This document shows, one piece after another, positions 7,635-16,497 of a stretch of 47,264 bases of DNA. The stretch's first letter is position 1; the number at the start of each line of letters is the position of its first letter. The stretch is from contig NZ_BFAY01000004.1 of the NCBI RefSeq assembly GCF_003112675.1, positions 1 through 47,264 on the forward strand, read 5' to 3'. The notes beneath the pieces were generated by a model. That model did no database searches. It was not told the origin of the DNA and worked only from the letters and a program-made list of their open reading frames with translations. The position numbers were made by a program, and so were the translations under genes. Source of the DNA: Leptospira johnsonii. GTDB lineage: Bacteria > Spirochaetota > Leptospiria > Leptospirales > Leptospiraceae.

Positions 7635-10600
7635 ATGTTCGATTTGATCGTTAGGATTGTTGTTAGGAAAGTTATTTTAGCTTCTGTTTTATTTTCCTTT
7701 GTTGGCTGTTTAAGCGATCTAGGCTTCGGGAGTGGAGACGTAGATATTACGAAAGCGACTTGGCTTGTTGCCGAAAAAATTCCATTAATTCGGGATAAAG
7801 GCGGTCTCCCAGGTCTACCTACACCTCCGGTAGTACCGATTGATAATCTTTTTAGCCTTCCTCCTGGTACAAAAGTAAAGGCGGCCAGCTTAGGAGGAAC
7901 CATCGATCCTACTGGAACGAATATACTAAACGATTTCGACGGTGACGGAATTTTAAATACAAATGAGACGACAACTAACGTTTGGGTAGCTGACTATCCG
8001 ATGATCGATGCAATCATAGCTCCTCCGGTTACGATGAAGATCTACATTCAGATCAGCTCCAATCAGAACAGTGATGAATTAGTTAGCGAGATAGGTTCTC
8101 AAGACTTCGCTTCAACTCGCAATGACGGTTCTGAAAAGATTCACCAAAACGAATTAAATTTAAAGACGGTTCAATTCCAAGATACATACTCAGATTCCAT
8201 TTCTTTCAATGGGGCAAACTCTCTCTCGGAAAGTTTCGGAGTGAAATACCAAGGGACGGGAGCTAATTACGGAACTAGCTCTTCTAAAAACTGGGGGGTT
8301 ACTGCTTCAACTAATAAGACTCTTACTAAATGGGCTGATAAACCCTTCGTCAATAATCTGGATAGAGAGGGTTGGAATGTAAAAGCGAATTCTTCCAGCG
8401 ATAAGGCGATGAAATATCGAAGAGATAAGGCAAGTAAGATAGACGAAACTTCAAAAGTGGATCCGAATGCCGGTTACGTTAGAGCAGCACTATACATCGA
8501 AAATCAATCCGTAAATATGCCGGTGAAAATTAAAAATATTTTATGTTCCCTAATGTTTGAAACTGGCGAAGGTGATTTAATACCTATTCAAAGTTTCAGA
8601 TTGATGAACACCGACAATAGTCCTTTCGAAGTTTCGGTTTATGGTGGAACAAAATTCGGTCCTTACGTAATCGAACTTACTAATTTAAATACCGCGGAAA
8701 TTGAAAGAGCTATTTCATCTGGCTACACCCCTAAAATTTACATTGTAGATTATGAAATGACTCATGTTGCAGATTCGAATTATAGATCAGCTCTCCTGAA
8801 TTTTACAGGTGATAACTTAAAGATCGTAGAGGAAAACTCCAAAGCAAGGACCGCTCTTATAAAAATTTTCGGACCTGGTTTCCGTGAAATGTACAGAGTA
8901 GCTGCATTCGATCTTGGCTCTGGAATTTCTGACCCTTGCCAGACTAAATCTGTAGTAGGAGATCTTTCCCCAGGCGTTAGCTTGAGGACTGCGTTGAATC
9001 GTATCGCTTGTTCGGGATTAGAAATAGAATATGAAGATGTCGTAGTGGATTTCCAAGACATCGCCCCCAAATTAAGCGCTTCAAGAGTTTTTGCAAAAGG
9101 AATAAAGTCTATTGGCGGGGTTAAAAATACAATTCTTTGTGATAGACAAGAGAACATCATCGGATCTGACAATAACCCTAGGACCGCTTGTGTTCAAAAA
9201 CCTTTTAGCGAATGGACTCCAGAGCAAAAAGAAAATGGCGGAGTGTGGGTTGTATTCTCAAAGGGAAAATATTATAATTTTACGGAATACTTATTAACTC
9301 AGGGAGAAAATCCTGAAGTAATTAAATTCGATCCGAATGCTCCCCGGCCAGCTTCTGTTCTAAAAGGGATCGATTCTACTTTGTGGGCAGGCGATAGAGT
9401 GGATATCGTTTATATTTCTTTGAGAGATTATGGAGCAAAAATCCGTGATTTCGGAACCAATCCATTAGTAACGAACTTACCTTTCAAAATGAATACAGCC
9501 TGGGATCTGGATTCATTAGGACCTCATCCTTATTATCCTAACACTAAATCGATCTATTTGGGTGCAGTCGGCTTCGGAGAACAAATTGAACTTTCCATCA
9601 AACTCGATAAAACTCAATATCTAAATCCGAGTTTCGGAGCTCCTTCAATCTCCGGAAATTTCCAATACTTTAAAGATTTCTCATATAATCGAATCACTAC
9701 ACCTTTGTTATTCGAAAGAACTGAAGTTGCAGATTTCGAAATCAGCATGGGATTCGGTGGACAAAGATCAGATTGGATGCATATCGAAAGGGATTTAAAT
9801 AATTCAGATCCCTATAAGTTACAGTCTTGCGGAGTAAATTTTATACATTCCACTCAGACCTTAACTTTATGTGTTAAACTTCCTACGCAACATGAAGTTC
9901 TGGATACTGAAACTAGCGTCGTGGAATTGTATGTTCGCCCTTCTTTGAACAATGCTTATAGAAGGACTGTTTGGCCTTTACCTTATTACAAGGTCGGAAA
10001 AATGAGAGGGACTTTGGCAGATGCAGTTGTTTCTGGAGCGAGCACAATTAGGGTACTAAAGCCGTTCGGTCTTTTGGAACAATATGATGTTCTGGTTATC
10101 GGCGATAATTCTCAGCAGTTTACAATCTTGAATATTTCGTCCGCGGATAGCGAGGGAGCTGTAACATTAACTTTAGATCAGCCTGTAGGTTTCGATGCTA
10201 TAAAAACCACAACCGTGATCACGTTAAGTGGTTTGGAAACTCCAGATATCAAGATAACTCAGGACAGCGGTTTCATTACAAAGTGGAATCAAGAAGCGAC
10301 TACTGCATTTCTTCCTACTGCTTATACGACTGCACAAAATCTTACATTTTCCGCAGGGCAATCAATCGATTGCTTAGCAAATCCAAAACATCCAGTTGGC
10401 TGTCTAGGGTTTGCTACTGACTTTAATGCAGTTAACTGGATGGGAAATTATAATAAGGGTGTAGCTCTTTGGAGTTCTTGGGCTGATGGAGGGGACTTTT
10501 CTAACTTCCTTTCCAGCGGAATGTTCGGGCTAACTACTAGTAACGGGCTTGTTTACAAATTGGAACCTGGAGCTTCCGACTATATGGTAGGTGAGCATAC

Positions 10601-11999
10601 AGGATCGAATCCAATATATGGTCCTATAGCAATTTCGAATGGCGATTACACTCTTGTCATTTGGAGAAAGGATTCGGATATCTGGGGAAGGCTTTATACA
10701 AATTCCACCCAGGCAGCTGTCGGAGTTCAATTCGACATGAACACTTCTACAAATCCGATTAACGGTAATTTCACTGCAAAGGTAAATGAAAACGGAAAAG
10801 TCATTTTGGCATGGGAAAACGGTTTAGATCTCTTTGTAAGCTTCTGGGACATGCCTACGAAAACTAGAATCGGAACGGAGAGCAAGGTTGCAACTCGCCT
10901 GAGAGTGCCTGTTTCCAGTGTTACTATGAATATAGATGTGGCAATCGGTACGAATAGAGCGTTAGTAACTTATGAAAATAGTTATATTACTTCCTCGATA
11001 GAGTATATTGGCAACTGGACCCAGCATGATGCTCTGGCAAGGTTGTATGACGTAGCTACTGCAACAGCGGTTGCAGCTGCCTTTACATATTCGGGAGGAA
11101 ATGATTTAGCAGGATGGGGAAAAACCTCAGTATCTGCGGTTGCAATAGGTAATTATGCCCTCTTATCGAATATCACCGCATACGATAACGGATCCTCTGT
11201 CTTCACTTTACCATATGATCTTGCTGCAGGCGCGGCAATCGGGGGTCCAGTCAGAACATTGGATTCAGCAGGAGCAGGCATAAGCGGAAGTATTAGAACA
11301 GGATTGTACACTGCAGGAGGTGCGAATCCTGTATATGGAATGGTGGTTTGGAGAACGGCTCAGGGTTATCTTCGAGCGAGAGGAATAAACGTAAGTGCCG
11401 GGTCCTTAATCGGTGGGAGTACTTTCAATGTGGAGTCGGGGACGGTTAATCCGATTTGGAATATGTCAGTCACGAAGAACCCAGGCGTAATTGTATATGC
11501 AACAACTGCGGATAATAATGTTAGACTGCGAACTTTTGCAATGCCGGAAGGGCAACTAGGAACTAGCAATTCACTCGTTTTAAACTCAGCAAACCCTGCA
11601 ACGTCGAGAAATGGTGGTTCGGTTCTATTAGTCGGTAAAAATGCAATCGCTACTTGGGAACATGTGGAAGGATCTATTAGTAAAACAATTCGAGGCAGGG
11701 TAGCCGTAATCGATCCGGATAATACGGACGTGAATAAGAAATTTTTCCTAAAGGGAAGCGGCGAATTCTTCCTTAGTACAACCAATCAGGGATTTCAATC
11801 AAATGTAAATACGACGGCAACGCCCGACACTTCGAATGCCATGGCATTTTGGTTAGCTCAAGACACTTTGCAACCAAGAGTCAGAGGATTTAATGTGAGC
11901 CTCCAGAACCCGGGAGCCTTGCAGTTTGGTTTGAACAATTTCTTTATCGCCCCATTGATCGAAAGGGATTACACAATCACTTCGAAAATAAAATTCTGA
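7635..11999 (+). CDS. PA-like (binary toxin B-like) large lipoprotein, copy 1
   Basis: 1,454 residues. I chose the ATG at 7635 because GGAGG lies eight bases upstream and the protein then opens with a lipoprotein signal (RKVILASVLFSFVGC). Near residue 100, DFDGDGILNTNE matches the PA calcium site DxDxDGIxxxxE and is followed by DYPMI (PA: AYPIV). A Ser/Gly-rich, alternating segment at about 180-230 sits where PA carries its pore hairpin. Then come YVRAALYIEN (281), LNFTGDNLKIVEEN (about 390), SLRTALNRIA (about 450) and a VVVDFQDI strand, collinear with PA domains 2-3. A beta-rich module (about 790-870) and a region with Trp-containing repeats such as TLVIWRKDSDIWGRLY (930-1440), probably a propeller, complete it. 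No furin-type site was seen. The PA assignment is by eye. Pore formation is inferred. Confidence 0.72.
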   Translation: MFDLIVRIVVRKVILASVLFSFVGCLSDLGFGSGDVDITKATWLVAEKIPLIRDKGGLPGLPTPPVVPIDNLFSLPPGTKVKAASLGGTIDPTGTNILNDFDGDGILNTNETTTNVWVADYPMIDAIIAPPVTMKIYIQISSNQNSDELVSEIGSQDFASTRNDGSEKIHQNELNLKTVQFQDTYSDSISFNGANSLSESFGVKYQGTGANYGTSSSKNWGVTASTNKTLTKWADKPFVNNLDREGWNVKANSSSDKAMKYRRDKASKIDETSKVDPNAGYVRAALYIENQSVNMPVKIKNILCSLMFETGEGDLIPIQSFRLMNTDNSPFEVSVYGGTKFGPYVIELTNLNTAEIERAISSGYTPKIYIVDYEMTHVADSNYRSALLNFTGDNLKIVEENSKARTALIKIFGPGFREMYRVAAFDLGSGISDPCQTKSVVGDLSPGVSLRTALNRIACSGLEIEYEDVVVDFQDIAPKLSASRVFAKGIKSIGGVKNTILCDRQENIIGSDNNPRTACVQKPFSEWTPEQKENGGVWVVFSKGKYYNFTEYLLTQGENPEVIKFDPNAPRPASVLKGIDSTLWAGDRVDIVYISLRDYGAKIRDFGTNPLVTNLPFKMNTAWDLDSLGPHPYYPNTKSIYLGAVGFGEQIELSIKLDKTQYLNPSFGAPSISGNFQYFKDFSYNRITTPLLFERTEVADFEISMGFGGQRSDWMHIERDLNNSDPYKLQSCGVNFIHSTQTLTLCVKLPTQHEVLDTETSVVELYVRPSLNNAYRRTVWPLPYYKVGKMRGTLADAVVSGASTIRVLKPFGLLEQYDVLVIGDNSQQFTILNISSADSEGAVTLTLDQPVGFDAIKTTTVITLSGLETPDIKITQDSGFITKWNQEATTAFLPTAYTTAQNLTFSAGQSIDCLANPKHPVGCLGFATDFNAVNWMGNYNKGVALWSSWADGGDFSNFLSSGMFGLTTSNGLVYKLEPGASDYMVGEHTGSNPIYGPIAISNGDYTLVIWRKDSDIWGRLYTNSTQAAVGVQFDMNTSTNPINGNFTAKVNENGKVILAWENGLDLFVSFWDMPTKTRIGTESKVATRLRVPVSSVTMNIDVAIGTNRALVTYENSYITSSIEYIGNWTQHDALARLYDVATATAVAAAFTYSGGNDLAGWGKTSVSAVAIGNYALLSNITAYDNGSSVFTLPYDLAAGAAIGGPVRTLDSAGAGISGSIRTGLYTAGGANPVYGMVVWRTAQGYLRARGINVSAGSLIGGSTFNVESGTVNPIWNMSVTKNPGVIVYATTADNNVRLRTFAMPEGQLGTSNSLVLNSANPATSRNGGSVLLVGKNAIATWEHVEGSISKTIRGRVAVIDPDNTDVNKKFFLKGSGEFFLSTTNQGFQSNVNTTATPDTSNAMAFWLAQDTLQPRVRGFNVSLQNPGALQFGLNNFFIAPLIERDYTITSKIKF

Positions 12000-12009
12000 G
12001 GATATTGAA

Positions 12010-15000
12010 ATGAATAATATATTAAAAAATTATAATAAAATGAATACTTCAGAAATCATCGATTCATCTGCTGTAAAAAATCATCCTTCTTCCTTTTGGG
12101 CAACAGTTTTGGGAATTATTCTGCTTATAAACTCTTGTAGTTTTATGGGAGGAGAAGGTAATCGAGATGTGGATCTTTCTACTGCAGTCAAGCTCACTGC
12201 GGAAAAAGTGGGATTGATAACGGATTCACGCCCTTCTCCTACGAGTTCTATCTTCAAGTATGCACCAGGTACTCCGATCAATGCTGCAAGTTTAGGTGGA
12301 GCTATCGATCCAACGGGAACAAGTATTTTGAATGATTTCGATGGAGATGGAATTCTAAATATTCATGAAACGAACACAAATGTTTGGGTGGCGGATTATC
12401 CTGTGGTAGAAACAACCATTGCTCCACCCGTTACAATGAAGATTGAAATTCTTTTAAGCTCGGAATTAAAGAGTGATGAGATCATCAGCGAAATCAATTC
12501 CCAGGATTTCGAATCTACTCGAAACCAAGGTTCGGAGAGTATCCACCAAAATGAGGTAAATCTAAAAACTGTTCAGTATGAGGATACATACGGAAGTTCC
12601 TTAACCGTAGGAATTGGTGGTGGTTCCGGAGTGGACGGTGGTGCTACACTTGGTGGATCTGAAACAGAAGAAAAGGGCAAAACCACTAAGACGGAAGGTA
12701 GTGGGGTAAATTACAGCAATAATTCAAGTAAGAGTTGGGGTGCGACTTTTTCTACCAATAATACTGTTACCAAATGGGCGGACAAACCGTTCAAAAACAA
12801 TTTAGATCGGGAAGGTTGGAGCGTTAAGGCAAATTCCAGTACGGATAAAGCCCGAAAATTCAGAAGAGAGAAGTCCCAGAAGATCAATGAATCTTCCAAA
12901 GTAGATCCAAATGCTGGTTATGTAAGAGCAGCATTATATATCGAAAACCTTTCGGTGAACATGCCCGTTAAGTTGAAGAACATTCTTTGTTCTTTGATGT
13001 TCGAATCTTCCTCTGGAGATTTGATCCCAATTCAAAGTTTCCGTCTGAGAAATGCTGATTATAGCTTATTCGAAGTCGCAGTATATGGAGGGACAAAGTT
13101 CGGTCCATACGTGATCGAGCTGGACGGTTTGAATACTGCAGAGGTGCAAAGAGCGATCGCATCAGGTTACACCCCTAAAATTTATATCGTGGACTATGAA
13201 ATGACTCATGTTCCCGATTCAAATTATAGATCCGCATTGCTGAACTTTAGTGGAGAAAATCTTAAAATAGTAGAAGAGAACGCTAAAGCGAGAACTGCAA
13301 TGATCAAAATTTACGGACCCGGCTTCCGCGAAATGTATAGAGTTGCTGCTTTCGATGTAGACGGCGGAGGAAATGAAGATCCGTGTACAACTAAATCGGT
13401 TAACACAAATCTTTCTCCGGGAATTAGCCTAAGAAAAGCCTTAAAACGAATCGCGTGCTCTGGTTTAGAAATTAAATTCAGAGATACGATTGTAGATTTT
13501 GAAGAAATCGCACCTAAGATAGATAAAACTAGAATTTTCACTAGCGGTGTGTTCAGCATAGCAGGTATTGAAAGTACAGTTCCTTGCGTAAACAAAACGA
13601 ATGTAGTTGGTTCGGATGGTGCTGTTCGCAGCGGATGCGAACAGACTTCATTGAGCACTTGGGACCAAACTACAAAAGAGACTGCAGGTTTCTGGGTTAT
13701 TTTCTCCAAGGGGAAATATTATAATTTTACGGAATATGTAATGTATGGTTCTGAAACAAACAGACAGATTGCATTATTTGATCCAAGCGCGAGTAAGCCG
13801 GCCCAGGTATTGAAAGGTATCGATTCTACAATATGGGCGGGGGATTCAATCGATATCGTTTATATTTCCATGAAGGATTATGGAGCGAAAATTAAAGATT
13901 TCGGAACTAGTCCTCTTGTAACAAATGTTCCGTTTCAAATGAATACAAAATGGGATTCAATTGAACTGGGGGATACACCTTATTACCCAACTAAAAAATC
14001 CACATACTTGGGAGCTGTAGGTTTCGGTGAAAAAGTTGAAGTAAAAATAAAACTAGATAAGACTAGATATTTGAATCCCAGCTTCGGAATACCGGCTATC
14101 GGAGGAAGTTTCCAATATTTTACCGAATTCTCTTATGACATGAAACGTTCGATAATGAACGATTTATATGAAATGGAAGAGGTCTCGGATTTCGAAGTCA
14201 GTTTAGGATTTGGTGGTCAAAGAACTGACTGGATGCATATCGAAAGGGATATTAGTACTAGTGATCCTTATAAATTGCAATCTTGCGGTATAAATTTTGT
14301 TCTAGTTTCCCAGACCTTGACCTTATGCCTGCAACTTCCTACTCAGCATGCTTATTTAAATACGGAAACTAGTATTGTAGAACTTTACATTAGACCTTCC
14401 TATAATAACGCATATCGTAATACAGTTTGGCCTTTACATTATAGCAAGGTAGCGAAGATGAGAGGGCAATTGGCCACTGACTTCGAAGTTGGGGCCACTG
14501 TTGTTAAAGTTTCCAAACCTACCGGATTAATCGAAGTCGGGGATACTTTATATGTTGGTGACACCAATGGGCCTTTCACTGTATCACTTCCGCCATCCGA
14601 TCCGGATTCTGCCGGTGTGGTTACAATTACTTTAAACCAAGCAAATTTAACAAAAGTAGAAAAGACGGAACTTGTTTCTACTAAAAGTAATTTGAAAGAT
14701 GCAGATGTTAAGCTTACTCAGGATTCGAATTTTATTACCCAATGGAATACCGATACCGCATCAAACTTTTTACCTAACGCTTACACACAAAAGCAGAATG
14801 GTCCTTTTTTGGCCGGCTCTTCTGTAAATTGTGCGGGGTATTCCAAGAATGCAGCGGGTTGTCTCGGGTTTCGGCCGGACTTTAATGCTGTCAACTGGAT
14901 GGGAAATTATAACCAGGGAGTGGCAGCTTGGAGTTCTTGGGCTGACGGGGGAGACTTCTCTAATTTCTTAGCTAACGGATTATTTTCCATCACCAATAGT

Positions 15001-16422
15001 GCTGGGCAAATCTATCAATTACAACCTGGAGCTGCCGAGTTTGACGTTAGCCAGCATACCAGTACTTCAACCTTTACAGGACCTCAGGTAGTTTCTTTCG
15101 GAGATACAGCATTAGTTGTCTGGAAGAAGGATGCGGACCTTTGGGGAAGATTCTACAATATTTCCACACAATTACCAGTCGCTGCTATGGTAGATCTGAA
15201 CGTAACCGGTGTGACGGGCAAATTCATTGTAAAGGTAAATGAAACCGGTAAGGCAGTACTACTTTGGCAAAATGGCAATGATTTATATGTAACTTGCTGG
15301 GACATGACAACTAAAGCACGCGCTTGGGGTGCAAGCGATATAAAAGTCGTTACACGAGATGCCTGGGCAGTTGGTAACGGTAATTTCGACTTAGCTGTCG
15401 GAACCAACCAGGCAATGCTGATATGGACAAACGCTATTATAAACGCATTCAATGTGGATACATTTGCAGCTGTTCGTACATATCAAATAACTAATGGAAC
15501 CGCAGATGCAATAACAAACGTGGGACATGTAGTGAAAGATGGTGGTTATGGTGGATATAAAGTATCCGCTTCTGGAGAAGGAAATACTGCATTCCTAACT
15601 TTTTCTCACATGACGGCAAACGGCACAGGAGGATATCGCTACATCGCAACAGGTGTCGTATATACTCTATCTAATGCTACGAGAGTAGGAAGTGGTATAA
15701 CCCTTGTAGATCTCTCCTACACTTCAAGTTCGGGATTAACGAGTATTATTCCTTCTGCCTACATGAGTGGAAATTATGGGCTTATTCTTTATAAGCTTCC
15801 CGATGGGAGCCTGAAAGGAAGAGGAGTAGATCTGGTGAATGCCTCAGCTCTTGGAGCGACATTCACGATAGATACTGGCGTTTCTGCTTATTCAGATGTT
15901 GCTACTTCTCCTGGGTTCGGTGCAGTTGCCTATACGACTACTGCGAACGAAGCCCGCTTGAGGATCGTGCATTTCCCGACAGGGCAACTACTCTTTTCAA
16001 AATATTTAACTTTAAATAGTCCATTGCCTGCAACTGCGCGTGCAGTTGCAAAACCGGTGATCGTAAACGAAAAGGTCCTTACTGTTTGGTCTCACGAGGA
16101 AGGTTCAGGTAAAACGATTCGAGGCAGACTTGCATCTGTTATTCTATCTCCGACTTCTTCCTTTTCCTTGCAGGGAAGCGGTGAGTTTTTTGTGAGTATT
16201 TCTAATAAAGGTGCGCAACAGAATCCGGTCGTAACGAGCGGATCATCTTTAGCGAAAGCGTTAACCTTTTGGCAAGCACCTGCAGAAACACCTTATCCTA
16301 TGATTCATGGATTTACGATAAGTCTCTTGAATCCAGGAGCTTTGCAATATGGGTTAAACAACTTCTTTGTAGCTCCTTTGATAGAAAGGGACTACACAAT
16401 TACCTCTAAGATTAAGTATTAG
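12010..16422 (+). CDS. PA-like (binary toxin B-like) large lipoprotein, copy 2
   Basis: A 1,470-residue tandem paralogue of the preceding gene, clearly homologous from end to end. It starts ten bases after the first stop, and its GAGGA ribosome binding site overlaps that stop, so translation is probably coupled. The signal ends LGIILLINSC after a longish N-terminus, and an ATG at 12040 is an alternative. The calcium-site motif DFDGDGILNIHE is at residue 109. The putative pore-hairpin region (about 193-250) is roughly 20 residues longer and much richer in glycine than in copy 1. YVRAALYIEN (304), LNFSGENLKIVEEN (about 410) and SLRKALKRIA (about 473) repeat the PA-like signature. The C-terminal Trp-repeat region and the tail PLIERDYTITSKIKY are conserved with copy 1. 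The two copies might form a hetero-oligomer (inference). Confidence 0.72.
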   Translation: MNNILKNYNKMNTSEIIDSSAVKNHPSSFWATVLGIILLINSCSFMGGEGNRDVDLSTAVKLTAEKVGLITDSRPSPTSSIFKYAPGTPINAASLGGAIDPTGTSILNDFDGDGILNIHETNTNVWVADYPVVETTIAPPVTMKIEILLSSELKSDEIISEINSQDFESTRNQGSESIHQNEVNLKTVQYEDTYGSSLTVGIGGGSGVDGGATLGGSETEEKGKTTKTEGSGVNYSNNSSKSWGATFSTNNTVTKWADKPFKNNLDREGWSVKANSSTDKARKFRREKSQKINESSKVDPNAGYVRAALYIENLSVNMPVKLKNILCSLMFESSSGDLIPIQSFRLRNADYSLFEVAVYGGTKFGPYVIELDGLNTAEVQRAIASGYTPKIYIVDYEMTHVPDSNYRSALLNFSGENLKIVEENAKARTAMIKIYGPGFREMYRVAAFDVDGGGNEDPCTTKSVNTNLSPGISLRKALKRIACSGLEIKFRDTIVDFEEIAPKIDKTRIFTSGVFSIAGIESTVPCVNKTNVVGSDGAVRSGCEQTSLSTWDQTTKETAGFWVIFSKGKYYNFTEYVMYGSETNRQIALFDPSASKPAQVLKGIDSTIWAGDSIDIVYISMKDYGAKIKDFGTSPLVTNVPFQMNTKWDSIELGDTPYYPTKKSTYLGAVGFGEKVEVKIKLDKTRYLNPSFGIPAIGGSFQYFTEFSYDMKRSIMNDLYEMEEVSDFEVSLGFGGQRTDWMHIERDISTSDPYKLQSCGINFVLVSQTLTLCLQLPTQHAYLNTETSIVELYIRPSYNNAYRNTVWPLHYSKVAKMRGQLATDFEVGATVVKVSKPTGLIEVGDTLYVGDTNGPFTVSLPPSDPDSAGVVTITLNQANLTKVEKTELVSTKSNLKDADVKLTQDSNFITQWNTDTASNFLPNAYTQKQNGPFLAGSSVNCAGYSKNAAGCLGFRPDFNAVNWMGNYNQGVAAWSSWADGGDFSNFLANGLFSITNSAGQIYQLQPGAAEFDVSQHTSTSTFTGPQVVSFGDTALVVWKKDADLWGRFYNISTQLPVAAMVDLNVTGVTGKFIVKVNETGKAVLLWQNGNDLYVTCWDMTTKARAWGASDIKVVTRDAWAVGNGNFDLAVGTNQAMLIWTNAIINAFNVDTFAAVRTYQITNGTADAITNVGHVVKDGGYGGYKVSASGEGNTAFLTFSHMTANGTGGYRYIATGVVYTLSNATRVGSGITLVDLSYTSSSGLTSIIPSAYMSGNYGLILYKLPDGSLKGRGVDLVNASALGATFTIDTGVSAYSDVATSPGFGAVAYTTTANEARLRIVHFPTGQLLFSKYLTLNSPLPATARAVAKPVIVNEKVLTVWSHEEGSGKTIRGRLASVILSPTSSFSLQGSGEFFVSISNKGAQQNPVVTSGSSLAKALTFWQAPAETPYPMIHGFTISLLNPGALQYGLNNFFVAPLIERDYTITSKIKY

Positions 16423-16430
16423 GTATTTGT

Positions 16431-16468
16431 AATAAGGAATGTGAAGGTTTCACTTCGCATTCCTTATT
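16431..16468 (+). terminator. 16-bp stem-loop between PA-like copy 2 and the Rhs gene
   Basis: AATAAGGAATGTGAAG (16431-16446) pairs with CTTCGCATTCCTTATT (16453-16468) with a single G-U wobble and a six-base loop. It begins eight bases after the copy 2 stop. No proper T-run follows, so it may be an attenuator, an mRNA processing or stabilising hairpin, or a weak terminator. It contains the GTG at 16441, which argues against that codon as the start of the next gene. Confidence 0.65.
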
Positions 16469-16497
16469 GCTCGTTTATAAGTATATTGGAAAGGAAA

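Noticed and set aside
16441..16497. GTG at 16441 as start of the Rhs gene
   Set aside because: The codon is buried in a 16-bp stem-loop, AAGGA is only two bases from it, and ATG 16498 gives a cleaner lipoprotein signal.
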